DNA of 64,000 nucleotides from DATEDA01 sp963827595 (GCA_963827595.1 CAWHBT010000004.1:1-64000); one strand, 5' to 3'. Shown: positions 35,211 to 44,422, numbered from the stretch's first letter. The notes: generated from the sequence alone by a model not told the origin. Made by a program: numbers and translations.

Positions 35211-35560
35211 GTAGTTGTTCTCCGGGCGCGCCGCTGGACAACACGTCCCCTGACTGATGTGGGTCTTAGCGAAGCATGGTGATTGCGCTTGGACTCGGTT
35301 TGGTGGTCAGTCGGATTGAACGTATCGTCGCCCGGTCTGGTCTCCCCGTGCCGGGCTGGGGGGAATCGGTACGGATTCCGGCGCGCTAGTCGATTACTAT
35401 CGCTGCTTCTGGTGAGCGACTACAACCAGCTGACGGGTTTGCCCGCACTTCGCGAGCGCGGACCCACTTCGCGGCCGTTAGGCCGGGGACGTGTTGGCGA
35501 CCGGGCGATGCCTGCGGTCGTTGTCCCGCGAGCGAAGACAGCGCTCGGATTATATGGAGA
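35211..35560. promoter_or_regulatory. rne leader and divergent rne/rluC promoters
   Basis: No gene is present in this 350-bp gap. In E. coli the long rne 5' untranslated region is the target of RNase E autoregulation, and a leader of similar length would fit here. TTATAT at 35549-35554 is a candidate -10 for rluC but lies only about 6 bp from its ATG, so it may not be one. Confidence 0.45.
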
Positions 35561-36523
35561 ATGAAGGGTTTACGCAACGCGCAGGCAAGCCTCGTGGTCG
35601 TGGACGAGCGCCATTCGGCACAGCGGGTCGATAATTTCCTGCTGCGGGAGCTGAAAGGCGTGCCCCGCAGCCACGTCTACCGGCTGCTGCGGGGCGGCGA
35701 AGTACGGGTCAACAGCCGGCGCGTCGAGGCCACCTACCGGCTGCAGCCGGGCGACCGGGTCCGCATCCCGCCGGTGCGGCGAGGCACGCCGCCCGCGCGC
35801 GCCGCACCGGGGCCACGGGAGACCGGGTTCCCGGTCGTCTTCGAGGACGACGCGCTCCTCGTCATCGACAAGCCGGCGGGCGTCGCCGTCCACGGCGGGA
35901 GCGGCGTCAGCTTCGGGGTGATCGAGCGCCTGCGGGCCGAGCGGCCGCACGCGCGGTTCCTCGAGCTCGTGCACCGGATCGACCGCGAGACCTCGGGGTT
36001 GCTGGCGTTGGCGAAGAAGCGCACGGCGCTCCTCGCGTTCCACGCGGCGCTGCGCGAGGGCAGGGTGACCAAACGCTATCTCGCGCTCGTCAAGGGCGCC
36101 TGGCGCCAGCCCGCCCGCGACGTCGTGCTCCCGCTGCGCAGGCTCGTGACTGCGGCGGGCGAGCGGCGGGTGAGAGTGGAGCAGGGGGGACAGGCATCGC
36201 GGACGCAGTTCAGGCTGAAGGACCGCGGCGGCGGATACTCGCTCCTCGAGGCGACGCTCGACACCGGCCGCACGCATCAGATTCGCGTCCAGCTCGCCCA
36301 CCTCGGCTTCCCGGTTGCGGGCGACGACAAGTACGGCGACTTCGAGCTCAACCGCCGGCTCGCGAAACAGGGCCTCAAGCGCATGTTCCTCCACGCCCAT
36401 CAACTCGCGTTCGATCACCCGCTCACCGGCGCGCCGATCGAGCTCGCTGCGCCGCTGCCTGCAGACCTCGCCCGGTTCGTCCGCGGGCTGCTGGCACCCC
36501 GGGTCGATGCCGAAGCGGTTTGA
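35561..36523 (+). CDS. rluC: 23S rRNA pseudouridine synthase RluC
   Basis: RluC makes pseudouridines 955, 2504 and 2580 in 23S rRNA (E. coli numbering). Residues 18-80 form an S4 RNA-binding domain (SHVYRLLRGGEVRVNSRRVE). The catalytic core has VIDKPAGVAVHGG and the HRIDRETSG motif with the nucleophilic Asp. TGRTHQIRVQLAHLGFPVAG is the C-terminal family motif. ATG 35561 follows GGAGA. The end overlaps the next gene by 17 bp. Position next to rne is conserved in proteobacteria. Confidence 0.93.
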   Translation: MKGLRNAQASLVVVDERHSAQRVDNFLLRELKGVPRSHVYRLLRGGEVRVNSRRVEATYRLQPGDRVRIPPVRRGTPPARAAPGPRETGFPVVFEDDALLVIDKPAGVAVHGGSGVSFGVIERLRAERPHARFLELVHRIDRETSGLLALAKKRTALLAFHAALREGRVTKRYLALVKGAWRQPARDVVLPLRRLVTAAGERRVRVEQGGQASRTQFRLKDRGGGYSLLEATLDTGRTHQIRVQLAHLGFPVAGDDKYGDFELNRRLAKQGLKRMFLHAHQLAFDHPLTGAPIELAAPLPADLARFVRGLLAPRVDAEAV

Positions 36524-37163
36524 CCTGGTCGTGTTCGACTGGGACGGGACACTGATCGACTCGGCCGGGGCGATCGTCGCCTGTATCCAGGCGGCGTGCC
36601 GCGACCTCGGCCTGCCGGTCCCGGACGACGAGCGCGCGAGTCACGTGATCGGCCTCGGTCTCGCCGATGCCCTCGCGCACGCGATTCCCGGTCTGGCGGC
36701 GGCGGAGTATCCGCGCGTCGCAGAGCGCTATCGGCACCACTTTCTCGTCCACGGCGCCAACCTCCCGCTGTTCCCCGGCACGCAGGAGATGCTCGCCGGG
36801 CTGCGCGACAACGGTCACGCGCTGGGGATCGCCACCGGCAAGAGCCGCGCGGGGCTCGCTCGCGCGCTGGCGCAGGCGGGGCTGGAGAAAGTGTTCGACG
36901 CGACGCGGTGTGCCGACCAATGCGCACCGAAGCCCGCCCCGGACATGTTGCTCGAGCTGCTGGACGAGGTGGGCATCGCTCCCGGGCGCGCGCTCATGGT
37001 CGGCGACACTTCTCACGATGTGCAAATGGCGGCGAACGCGGGCGTCGCTGCGATGGCTGTGAGCTACGGCGCCCACGACGGGTCGCGGCTGGCAGCGCTG
37101 TCACCGCTCGCGCTCGTGCATTCGACACCGGAGCTCGCTCGATGGCTGGCGGCGAACGCGTAG
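36507..37163 (+). CDS. HAD-family hydrolase, phosphoglycolate phosphatase-like
   Basis: ATG 36507 overlaps the end of rluC. Of 218 residues, motif I is FDWDGTLIDSA (nucleophile Asp near residue 10), motif II lies in GIATGKSRAG, motif III is CAPKPAPDML and motif IV is MVGDTSHDVQMA. The cap is helical, as in Gph/PGP-like phosphatases. The likely role is removal of phosphate from small metabolites; the substrate cannot be read from sequence. Confidence 0.88.
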   Translation: MPKRFDLVVFDWDGTLIDSAGAIVACIQAACRDLGLPVPDDERASHVIGLGLADALAHAIPGLAAAEYPRVAERYRHHFLVHGANLPLFPGTQEMLAGLRDNGHALGIATGKSRAGLARALAQAGLEKVFDATRCADQCAPKPAPDMLLELLDEVGIAPGRALMVGDTSHDVQMAANAGVAAMAVSYGAHDGSRLAALSPLALVHSTPELARWLAANA

Positions 37164-37489
37164 TCGTCTGTCCGAGCGCCGCCCTGGTCGACGGCGGGGA
37201 CGGTGTTCGCTTCGAGGTGCGCCGGGGCGGCGGGCCGCATGCGGCGTTCGCCATCCGGCACGCGGGTCGGGTCCACGCATATCTGAATCGCTGCGCCCAC
37301 ATGGGCGTCGAGCTCGACTGGCAGGCGGGGCGTTTTTTCGATGCCGAGGGCATGGTTTTGATATGCTCGACGCACGGTGCGCTCTACGATCCGGAGACGG
37401 GGGCGTGCTTGGGCGGTCCCTGTCGCGGCGCAGGGCTCGCGCCCGTTGCGGTCGACGAAGTCGACGGCGAAGTCGTTCTGCGGGAATAG
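37142..37489 (+). CDS. Rieske [2Fe-2S] protein
   Basis: The 115-residue protein consists of a single Rieske domain. The cluster ligands are CAHMG and CSTHGALYDPETGACLGGPC, giving Cys-x-His and Cys-x2-His pairs. It could be a ferredoxin-like electron carrier for an unknown partner. It starts inside the HAD gene (22-bp overlap). The same HAD-Rieske-sppA order is common next to rluC in betaproteobacteria. Confidence 0.88.
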   Translation: MAGGERVVVCPSAALVDGGDGVRFEVRRGGGPHAAFAIRHAGRVHAYLNRCAHMGVELDWQAGRFFDAEGMVLICSTHGALYDPETGACLGGPCRGAGLAPVAVDEVDGEVVLRE

Positions 37490-37498
37490 GAATCGGCA

Positions 37499-38434
37499 AT
37501 GACTGAGAACAGCAGCAACTGGGAGCGCGGGGTCATCGAGAAGCTCGCGCTCGAAGCGCTCCAGGAGCAGCGTCGCGCGCGCCGCTGGGGGATCTTCTTC
37601 AAGGCGTTGACGTTCGCGTACCTGACGTTTCTCCTGGTCCTCCTCCTCGACCTGCGGCGGACCGACGCCTTTGCGGGCAAGCACTCCGCGCTCGTCGATG
37701 TGGCCGGGGTAATCGATGCCAAGGGCAGCGCGAGCGCGGACAACGTCAACAGCGCGTTGCTGAGCGCCTTCAAGGACAAGAACACGCAGGGCGTGATCCT
37801 GCGCGTCAACTCGCCGGGCGGGAGCCCGGTGCAGGCCGGCCTGATCTACGACGAGATCCGCCGCCTCCGCGACCTCTACCCGAACATCCCGATGTACGCG
37901 GTCGTGGAGGACGTGTGCGCCTCGGGCGGCTACTACATCGCTTCCGCGGCCGACCGGATCTACGTCGACAAGGCGAGCCTGATCGGGTCGATCGGCGTGC
38001 TCATGGACCAGTTCGGGTTCGTCGAGACGCTCGACAAGCTCGGCGTCGAACGGCGCGTGCTGAGCGCCGGCGAGAACAAGACGTTTCTCGACCCGTTCTC
38101 GCCGCTCGAGCCGCGCCACGTCGCGCACGCGAAAGCGCTGCTCGGCGAGATCCACCAGCAGTTCATCGAGGTCGTGCGCAAGGGCCGCGGCAAGCGGCTC
38201 AAGGAGTCGCCCGAGCTGTTCAGCGGCCTCATCTGGACCGGCGCGAAGTCGGTCGAGCTCGGTCTCACCGACGGCCTCGGCAGCGTCGACTACGTTGCGC
38301 GCGAGGTGATCAAGGCCGAGCAGGTCGTCGACTACACGCAGAAGGAGAACATCGCCGAGCGCTTCGCCAAGCGCTTTGGCGCCGGCGTCGCGCAGACGCT
38401 CGGGTTGGGCGGCGCGATCCCCCGGCTGCGCTAG
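37499..38434 (+). CDS. sppA: Signal peptide peptidase SppA (S49)
   Basis: SppA degrades leftover signal peptides at the inner membrane. The 311-residue protein has one N-terminal membrane helix (ALTFAYLTFLLVLLLDL), the motif VILRVNSPGGSPVQAGLIYD, and the catalytic centre CASGGYYIASAADRIYVDKA with Ser, followed by LIGSIGVLMDQFGF. It is a single-domain, short form. The start ATG 37499 follows GGAATCGGCA. Its stop overlaps the rsmI-like gene, which runs in the opposite direction, by 4 bp. Confidence 0.9.
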   Translation: MTENSSNWERGVIEKLALEALQEQRRARRWGIFFKALTFAYLTFLLVLLLDLRRTDAFAGKHSALVDVAGVIDAKGSASADNVNSALLSAFKDKNTQGVILRVNSPGGSPVQAGLIYDEIRRLRDLYPNIPMYAVVEDVCASGGYYIASAADRIYVDKASLIGSIGVLMDQFGFVETLDKLGVERRVLSAGENKTFLDPFSPLEPRHVAHAKALLGEIHQQFIEVVRKGRGKRLKESPELFSGLIWTGAKSVELGLTDGLGSVDYVAREVIKAEQVVDYTQKENIAERFAKRFGAGVAQTLGLGGAIPRLR

Positions 38435-39147
38435 CCGGGCGCAGCGAGCAGGAGAAACACCGCCGGCCGCCGGCCGATCGCGCGCGGCGCGGCGCGCCAT
38501 TCCGCGACGGTTCGCGTTGCGATCGATTCGCCCGGCGACGTGAGGTCCGCGGCCACGCAGAGCCAGGTTCCCGGAGCGCAGGTTTCCGCGATCACCCGCA
38601 GCAGCCGGTCGCTCCGGTAAGGCGTCTCGATGAAGAGCTCCGTCCGACCGGCCCGCCGCGAGTCGGCCTCGAGCGCCCGCAACTGCGCCTTGAGCTCGCG
38701 CTCCTCGACCGGGAGGTAGCCGTGGAAGACGAAGCGCTGGCCCTCGAGTCCCGAGGCCATCAGCGCGAGCAGAATCGCGGACGGCCCGACGAGCGGCACG
38801 ACGCGAAGGCCGGAGGCGTGCGCCTGGCGGACGAGCATCGCGCCGGGATCCGCCACCGCCGGCGCCCCTGCGTCGGAGAGCACGCCCGCGTCGCGGCCCT
38901 CTCGCACCGGCGCGAGCAGCTCGCGGAGCCGGGTTTCGTCGGCGCCTGGTTCGAGCTTGACGATGTCGAGCGCGGCCAGCGGCCCGGGATGACCGACGGC
39001 CTTGAGGAACGCGCGCGCGCTCTTGGGCTCCTCGACGATGAAGCAGCCGATGGTGCGGATCCGTTCCCGGACCGCGGGCGGAATCGCTGCGGCGTCGGTG
39101 CCGTCGGCGATCGGCGTCGGGATGAGATAGAGCGTCCCCGTGCTAAT
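38431..39147 (-). CDS. RsmI-like SAM-dependent methyltransferase, apparent ATT start
   Basis: The protein belongs to the tetrapyrrole-methylase fold. STGTLYLIPTPIADGTDAA is the N-terminal strand and glycine-poor loop, then GVLSDAGAPAVADPGAMLVR, VVPLVGPSAILLALMASGL and FVFHGYLPVEERELK. RsmI methylates the 2'-oxygen of C1402 in 16S rRNA; this branch is a relative with unproven target. No ATG, GTG or TTG lies between the previous stop and GTG 38907, which is far inside the fold. ATT at 39147, 6 bp after GAGGG, starts exactly where the family begins. It follows maf by 4 bp. Confidence 0.75.
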   Translation of the reverse strand: MSTGTLYLIPTPIADGTDAAAIPPAVRERIRTIGCFIVEEPKSARAFLKAVGHPGPLAALDIVKLEPGADETRLRELLAPVREGRDAGVLSDAGAPAVADPGAMLVRQAHASGLRVVPLVGPSAILLALMASGLEGQRFVFHGYLPVEERELKAQLRALEADSRRAGRTELFIETPYRSDRLLRVIAETCAPGTWLCVAADLTSPGESIATRTVAEWRAAPRAIGRRPAVFLLLAAPG

Positions 39148-39151
39148 TGGA

Positions 39152-39790
39152 CTACCCTCGCGCGCCCGCGCTCGGGGGTTCGCCTTGGGAGGGCCCGGCG
39201 GGCTCGGCGAGCACGTCGCAGCCGAGCTCGCCGAGCAGCTCCACGAGCGCGATCAGCGGCAGCCCGATGAGCGCCGTCGGATCCTCGCCTGCGAGCCGTT
39301 CGACCAGGGCGATCCCCAGCCCCTCGATCTTCGCCGAGCCCGCGCAGTCGTACGGCTGCTCGGCGCGAAGATAGCGCTCGATCGCCGCGTCGGAGAACTC
39401 CCGGAAGTGGACATCGCAGGGCACGAGACGCGTCCGGGTCTCGCGATCGGCGCTGCGGACGACTGCCACCGCGGTCAGGAAGCGCACGTGCCGGCCGCGC
39501 ATCGCCCGGAGCTGGGCGACCGCGTTCGGGTGAGTCAGCGGCTTCACGAGCAGCTGCTCGCCCAGCACCGCGACCTGGTCCGAGCCGATCACCAGGGCGT
39601 CGCGCGACCGCGCCGCGGCGCTGTTCGCCTTCTCGACCGCGAGGCGCAGCGCCAGCGCGTCCGGGGTCTCGCCGGGGCGCGGCGTTTCGTCGACCGCCGG
39701 ATTGACGACGTCGAACGCGACCTGCAGCCGCGCGAGCAGCTCGCGCCGGTACGGCGAGGTCGAGGCGAGGATGAGCGGCGTGGAACCCAT
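39152..39790 (-). CDS. Maf/YceF nucleotide pyrophosphatase
   Basis: Maf proteins hydrolyse non-canonical or selected nucleoside triphosphates; the YceF branch prefers 7-methyl-GTP. The start MGSTPLILASTSPYRRELL holds the S-x-S-x-R-R-x-L motif. VDETPRPGETPDALALRLAV, VIGSDQVAVLGEQ and YDCAGSAKIEGLGIALVERL are the family blocks. 212 residues. The position beside yceD-rpmF-plsX favours YceF. It is divergent from yceD. Confidence 0.88.
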   Translation of the reverse strand: MGSTPLILASTSPYRRELLARLQVAFDVVNPAVDETPRPGETPDALALRLAVEKANSAAARSRDALVIGSDQVAVLGEQLLVKPLTHPNAVAQLRAMRGRHVRFLTAVAVVRSADRETRTRLVPCDVHFREFSDAAIERYLRAEQPYDCAGSAKIEGLGIALVERLAGEDPTALIGLPLIALVELLGELGCDVLAEPAGPSQGEPPSAGARG

Positions 39791-39877
39791 TCGGACCGGT
39801 CCGGCGAGGCGCGTGAGGCGAGCTAGTTCCCTGATTTCTTTGACGGTCCCGGTGGAAAATACTATCATTCGCCGCCT

Positions 39878-40381
39878 ATGTCTCGTGCCGGGACGATCGA
39901 CGGCCTGCAGTTCGCCCGCGGCCGGGATCGCGTCGACGGAGCGATCGGCATCGAGGGCCTGCCGCGCCTCGCGGCGATGGGGTGCGACGCGGCGACGCTC
40001 GCCTATCGCGTGCGCGGCGGCGAGCACGGAGGAGGACGTCTCGGCCTGACCATCGAGATCAGCGGCGAGCTTCGCCTCGTGTGTCAGCGCTGCCTCCGTC
40101 CGCTCGCGTTCCCGCTCGCGGCGCGGAGCGAGCTGGAGCTGGCCGAGACGGAAAGCGAGATCGAAGCGGCGGCGGACGACATCGACCGGGTGCTGGCGAC
40201 GAAAGCGATGGATGTCGCCACGCTGGTCGAGGACGAAGCCATCCTCGCGCTGCCGATGGTCCCGCTCCACGAGCAGTGCGAGACCGGCGTGGCGCCGGAT
40301 GCGGCGGCGAAGGCGGGGCCGTTTGCGTCGCTCGCCGGGTTACGCAGGGCAAACGGCGGATCGAACGGCTCGGCCCGATAG
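39878..40381 (+). CDS. yceD: YceD (DUF177), 23S rRNA accumulation protein
   Basis: The 167-residue protein has the DUF177 pattern: LGLTIEISGELRLVCQRCLR (paired Cys) followed by ELAETESEIEAAADDID and LVEDEAILALPMVPLHEQC. YceD is needed for normal 23S rRNA levels in E. coli and maize. It is the first gene of the ribosomal protein L32/fatty-acid operon and is divergent from maf. Confidence 0.88.
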   Translation: MSRAGTIDGLQFARGRDRVDGAIGIEGLPRLAAMGCDAATLAYRVRGGEHGGGRLGLTIEISGELRLVCQRCLRPLAFPLAARSELELAETESEIEAAADDIDRVLATKAMDVATLVEDEAILALPMVPLHEQCETGVAPDAAAKAGPFASLAGLRRANGGSNGSAR

Positions 40382-40430
40382 GCGCGTTGGCGCCCGGGTG
40401 ACATCCACACCAGAAGAAGGAGCAGGTTTC

Positions 40431-40610
40431 ATGGCTGTCCAGCAAAACAAGAAGTCGGCGTCGCGCCGGGGAATGCGCCGTTCGCACGACGCCCTGTCCG
40501 GTCCGCCGCTCGCGGTCGAGCCGGCGACGGGCGAGGTTCACCTGCGGCATCACGTCAGCCGCAGCGGGTTCTACCGCGGGAAGAAGGTCGTCAAGACGAA
40601 GAGCGAGTGA
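40431..40610 (+). CDS. rpmF: Ribosomal protein L32
   Basis: The 59-residue basic protein starts MAVQQNKKSASRRGMRRSHD and ends RSGFYRGKKVVKTKSE, the typical L32 ends. It lacks the four zinc-binding Cys of some L32 forms, as is normal in proteobacteria. ATG 40431 follows AAGGAGCAGG. The stop overlaps the GTG of plsX. Confidence 0.96.
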   Translation: MAVQQNKKSASRRGMRRSHDALSGPPLAVEPATGEVHLRHHVSRSGFYRGKKVVKTKSE

Positions 40611-41734
40611 CCGATCGCGTCCGCGTGGCCGCGGCGCACCGGCAAGGGGAGACGGGCGGCGGTGCGCCGGTCGCGCGGGACCACGGTCTGCCGAGCGTGG
40701 CGAGCGATCTCACTCTGGCGATCGACTGCATGGGCGGCGACCATGGCCCGGCGGTGACCGTTCCTGCAGCGCTGCGCTTCATCGAGACGAACCCCGCCGC
40801 GGCGGCGATCCTGGTCGGCGTCGGCGACGCGATCGACGCGCAGCTGCGCCGCCGTGGGGCCGCGCGGTCCGACCGGGTCCGGGTGCACCACGCGAGCGAG
40901 ATCGTGACGATGGACGAGGCGCCGGCCACCGCGGTCAAGCGCAAGAAGGACTCGTCGATGCGGGTCGCGCTCGACCTCGTGCGGCGCGGCGAAGCCCACG
41001 CCGCCGTCAGTGCCGGCAACACCGGCGCGCTCATGGCGATGGCGCACTTCGTCCTGAAGACGCTGCCGGGGATCGACCGGCCGGCGCTCGTCTCCGCGCT
41101 CCCGACCGTCAAGGGGCACACCTACATGCTCGACCTCGGCGCGAGCCCCGACTGCAAGCCGGAGCACCTGATGCAGTTCGCCGTGATGGGCGCGATTCTC
41201 GTCGCGGCCGTCGAGCACCGCGAGCGGCCCACCGTCGGCCTCCTGAACATCGGCGCCGAAGCGATCAAGGGCAACCAGGTCGTGAAGCAGGCCGGCGAGC
41301 TGCTCCGCGCGAGCAAGCTGAACTTCGTCGGCAACGTCGAAGGCGACGGCATCTACCGCGGCGAGGTCGACGTGGTGGTGTGCGACGGTTTCGTCGGCAA
41401 CGTCGCGCTGAAGACCTCCGAGGGCTTCGCGCGCATGGTCGAGCGGTTCCTGCGCGAAGAGTTCACGCGCAACCCGCTGCGCCGCGTCGCCGCGGCGCTC
41501 GCGAGGCCGGCGCTGGCCGCGTTTCGTCGGCGGGTCGACCCGCGCGAGTACAACGGCGCGACGCTGCTCGGCCTGAGGGGCGTCGTCGTGAAGAGCCACG
41601 GCTCGGCGGACGTGGTCGCGTTCGGTCGCGCCATCGAGCGCGCGGCGGAGGAGGTGCGGGGGCGGGTGCTCGAGCGCATCGCCGGGCGGCTCGCGATCGC
41701 GGAGTCGGCGGCGCTGCCGGAGGCGGCGTCGTGA
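40607..41734 (+). CDS. plsX: Phosphate acyltransferase PlsX
   Basis: PlsX turns acyl-ACP into acyl-phosphate for phospholipid synthesis. Family blocks are LAIDCMGGDHGPAVTVPAA, AAVSAGNTGALMAMAHFVLK, MLDLGASPDCKPEHLMQFA and VVCDGFVGNVALKTSEGFAR. Start GTG 40607 overlaps the rpmF stop. A GTG at 40697, nearer the conserved block, is an alternative that would make the usual N-terminus. Peripheral membrane enzyme. Confidence 0.92.
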   Translation: MTDRVRVAAAHRQGETGGGAPVARDHGLPSVASDLTLAIDCMGGDHGPAVTVPAALRFIETNPAAAAILVGVGDAIDAQLRRRGAARSDRVRVHHASEIVTMDEAPATAVKRKKDSSMRVALDLVRRGEAHAAVSAGNTGALMAMAHFVLKTLPGIDRPALVSALPTVKGHTYMLDLGASPDCKPEHLMQFAVMGAILVAAVEHRERPTVGLLNIGAEAIKGNQVVKQAGELLRASKLNFVGNVEGDGIYRGEVDVVVCDGFVGNVALKTSEGFARMVERFLREEFTRNPLRRVAAALARPALAAFRRRVDPREYNGATLLGLRGVVVKSHGSADVVAFGRAIERAAEEVRGRVLERIAGRLAIAESAALPEAAS

Positions 41735-42690
41735 TGCGCGCCCGCATCGTCGGCACCGGCAGCTACCTGCCGCCGCGGATCGTCACCAACGCCGAGCTCG
41801 CGCAGCGCGTCGATACCTCGGACGAGTGGATCGTCTCGCGGACCGGGATCCGGCAGCGGCACATCGCCGACGAAAGCCAGACCTCCAGCGACCTGGCACT
41901 GGCGGCGAGCCGGGAGGCGCTGCAGGCCGCGGGGGTCAAGGCGAGCGACCTCGATCTGATCATCGTGGCAACCTCGACCCCGGACTACGTCTTCCCGAGC
42001 ACCGCTTGCCTACTGCAGGAAAAGCTTGGCGTGCGCGGCTGCACCGCGTTCGACGTTCAGGCGGTGTGCAGCGGCTTCGTCTACGGTCTCGGGGTCGCCG
42101 ACAGCTTCGTCCGTGCGGGCGAGTCGCGCAGCGCGCTCGTCGTTGGAGCGGAGGTCTTCTCGCGGATCCTCGACTGGAGCGACCGCGCCACCTGCGTGCT
42201 GTTCGGCGACGGCGCCGCCGCGGTCGTGCTGCGCGCCGACGAGCGTCCCGGGGTGCACGCCACCGTCCTGCGCGCCGACGGCTCGCAAAGTGGCATCCTG
42301 TCGGTTCCGGGCAACGTGTGCGGCGGCAGGATCGTCGGCAGCCCCTTTCTGCGGATGGACGGACCGGCGGTGTTCCGGTATGCGGTGCGGGTGCTCGACG
42401 AGGTCGCGCGGGAGACCGTCGCAAAGTGCGGCATGCGGCTGAGCGACATCGACTGGCTTATCCCGCACCAGGCGAACATCCGGATCCTCGATGCGACGGT
42501 GAAGAAGCTCGGCCTGCCGCCGGAACGGCTGGTGGTCACGGTCGATCGGCACGCGAACACCTCCGCGGCGTCGGTGCCGCTCGCGCTCGATCTCGCATGC
42601 CGCGACGGGCGGATCAAGCGGGGCCAGCGGGTCATGCTGCAGGGCGTGGGCGGCGGCTTCACCTGGGGCGCGTCCCTGGTCGAGATCTAG
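41734..42690 (+). CDS. fabH: 3-oxoacyl-ACP synthase III
   Basis: FabH joins acetyl-CoA and malonyl-ACP to begin fatty-acid synthesis. The triad is visible: Cys in FDVQAVCSGFVYGLGVADSF (near 112), His in WLIPHQANIRILDA and Asn in RHANTSAASVPLALD. 318 residues. The ATG overlaps the plsX stop (TGATG). Confidence 0.95.
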   Translation: MRARIVGTGSYLPPRIVTNAELAQRVDTSDEWIVSRTGIRQRHIADESQTSSDLALAASREALQAAGVKASDLDLIIVATSTPDYVFPSTACLLQEKLGVRGCTAFDVQAVCSGFVYGLGVADSFVRAGESRSALVVGAEVFSRILDWSDRATCVLFGDGAAAVVLRADERPGVHATVLRADGSQSGILSVPGNVCGGRIVGSPFLRMDGPAVFRYAVRVLDEVARETVAKCGMRLSDIDWLIPHQANIRILDATVKKLGLPPERLVVTVDRHANTSAASVPLALDLACRDGRIKRGQRVMLQGVGGGFTWGASLVEI

Positions 42691-42702
42691 GAGCCTGGAC
42701 AG

Positions 42703-43638
42703 ATGAGCTTCGGCATGGTTTTCCCCGGGCAGGGCGCGCAGTCCGTGGGAATGCTCGCGGGGTACGGCGATGCGTCCGAGGTGCGCGAGGTGCTCGCAAC
42801 GGCCTCCGAAGTGCTGAAGCAGGACGTCGCGAAGCTGATCGAGGAGGGCCCCGCGGAGGAACTGAGCCGGACCGTGAACACCCAGCCGGTGATGTTGACG
42901 GCCGGCTACGCCGCGTACCGCCTGTGGCGTGGCCTCGGCGGTCCAGACCCGGTGGTGGTTGCCGGGCACAGCCTCGGCGAATACACCGCCCTCGTGGCAG
43001 CGGGCGCGCTCGCGTTCGAGGACGCGCTCCCGCTCGTGCGGCTGCGCGCGCAGGCGATGCAGGAGGCGGTGCCGCAGGGGGAAGGCGCGATGGCTGCGAT
43101 CCTCGGGCTCGATGAGGATGCCGTCCGCCTCGCGTGCGCCGAGAGTGCACAGGGGCAGGTCGTCGAGGCGGTGAACTTCAACGCGCCCGGCCAGATCGTG
43201 ATCGCGGGCCATGCGGGCGCCGTCGAGCGTGCGGTCGCAGCGGCGAAGGCACGGGGCGCCAGGCGCGCCGTCCCGCTGCCGGTGAGCGCGCCCTTCCACT
43301 CTTCGCTGCTCGCGCCGGCGGCGGCGCGGTTGAAAGAACGGCTGGCGTCGATCGAAGTGCGGGCGCCACGAATCCCGGTGGTGAACAACGTCGATGCCGA
43401 GGTGTACGGCGAACCGGACCGGATCAAGGATGCCTTGGTCCGCCAGGCCGACCATCCGGTGCGGTGGGTCGAATGCGTGCGCGCGATTGCAGGGCGGGGC
43501 GTGACCCACGTCGCCGAGTGCGGGCCGGGCAGGATCCTCGCACCCCTCGTCCGGCGCATCGCGGAGACCGCGCAGGGGTACGCCCTGATCGATCGCGCGT
43601 CCATGGAGCAGACCCTCGCCGAGCTGAGAGGCGACTGA
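42703..43638 (+). CDS. fabD: Malonyl-CoA:ACP transacylase
   Basis: FabD loads malonyl groups onto ACP. FPGQGAQSVGMLAGYG opens the fold; the nucleophilic Ser lies in VVAGHSLGEYTALVAAGALA (near 91), and the catalytic His in VSAPFHSSLLAPAAAR (near 200). 311 residues. It is 12 bp after fabH and abuts fabG. Confidence 0.95.
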   Translation: MSFGMVFPGQGAQSVGMLAGYGDASEVREVLATASEVLKQDVAKLIEEGPAEELSRTVNTQPVMLTAGYAAYRLWRGLGGPDPVVVAGHSLGEYTALVAAGALAFEDALPLVRLRAQAMQEAVPQGEGAMAAILGLDEDAVRLACAESAQGQVVEAVNFNAPGQIVIAGHAGAVERAVAAAKARGARRAVPLPVSAPFHSSLLAPAAARLKERLASIEVRAPRIPVVNNVDAEVYGEPDRIKDALVRQADHPVRWVECVRAIAGRGVTHVAECGPGRILAPLVRRIAETAQGYALIDRASMEQTLAELRGD

Positions 43639-44382
43639 ATGGAGCTCAAGGGGCAGGTCGCCCTCGTCACCGGTGCGACGCGCGGGATCGGCAAGGCGAT
43701 CGCGGTTGCCCTCGGCCAGGCGGGGGCGACGGTCGTCGGTACGGCGACCACCGACGCCGGAGCGCAGTCGATCGGGGAGTATCTCGCTCCGGCCGGCATC
43801 GCCGGCCTCGGCGCGACGCTCGACGTCACCGACGGTACCGCGGTCGACGCGCTGGTCGCGAGGGTGGAGAAGGAATTCGGGGCGGTGTCGATCCTCGTGA
43901 ACAACGCGGGAATCACGCGCGACAACCTGCTCGCGCGCATGAAGGATGCGGAGTGGGATGCGGTGATCGACACCGATCTCAAGTCGGTGTTCCGGCTGTC
44001 GCGGGCGGTGCTTCGCGGCATGATGAAGGCGCGGGCCGGCCGCATCATCAGCATCACGTCGGTGGTGGGCGCGAGCGGCAACCCGGGCCAGATCAACTAC
44101 GCCGCGGCGAAGGCGGGAATCGCCGGTCTGACGCGGTCGCTCGCGCGCGAGATCGGCAGCCGCGCGATCACGGTCAACTGCGTCGCTCCCGGCTTCATCG
44201 ACACCGACATGACGCGTGCGCTCGCCGAGGCGCAACGCGACCAGCTCCGGGCCCAGATTCCGCTCGGGCGACTGGGGCGTCCCGAGGACGTCGCCGCGGC
44301 AGTGCTGTTTCTCGCCTCCCCCGGAGCGGGTTACATCACCGGCGCGACCCTCCACGTCAACGGGGGCATGTACATGAACTGA
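43639..44382 (+). CDS. fabG: 3-oxoacyl-ACP reductase
   Basis: A 247-residue short-chain dehydrogenase using NADPH. TGATRGIGKAIAVALG is the cofactor motif, NNAGITRDNLLARM follows, and the catalytic set is Ser in IISITSVVGASGNPGQ with Tyr-x3-Lys in NYAAAKAGIAGL. FIDTDMTRAL is the FabG-type substrate loop. Confidence 0.95.
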   Translation: MELKGQVALVTGATRGIGKAIAVALGQAGATVVGTATTDAGAQSIGEYLAPAGIAGLGATLDVTDGTAVDALVARVEKEFGAVSILVNNAGITRDNLLARMKDAEWDAVIDTDLKSVFRLSRAVLRGMMKARAGRIISITSVVGASGNPGQINYAAAKAGIAGLTRSLAREIGSRAITVNCVAPGFIDTDMTRALAEAQRDQLRAQIPLGRLGRPEDVAAAVLFLASPGAGYITGATLHVNGGMYMN

Positions 44383-44422
44383 AACGAAATCCGGTCCGGC
44401 GCCGGGGGGGAGGGGGTTCTGA

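Noticed and set aside
32589..35282. 897-codon plus-strand frame opposite rne
   Set aside because: Antisense shadow of the RNase E gene with repeated biased codons and no recognisable fold.
42010..44355. 781-codon minus-strand frame across fabH-fabD-fabG
   Set aside because: Spans three well-supported genes on the other strand; shadow.
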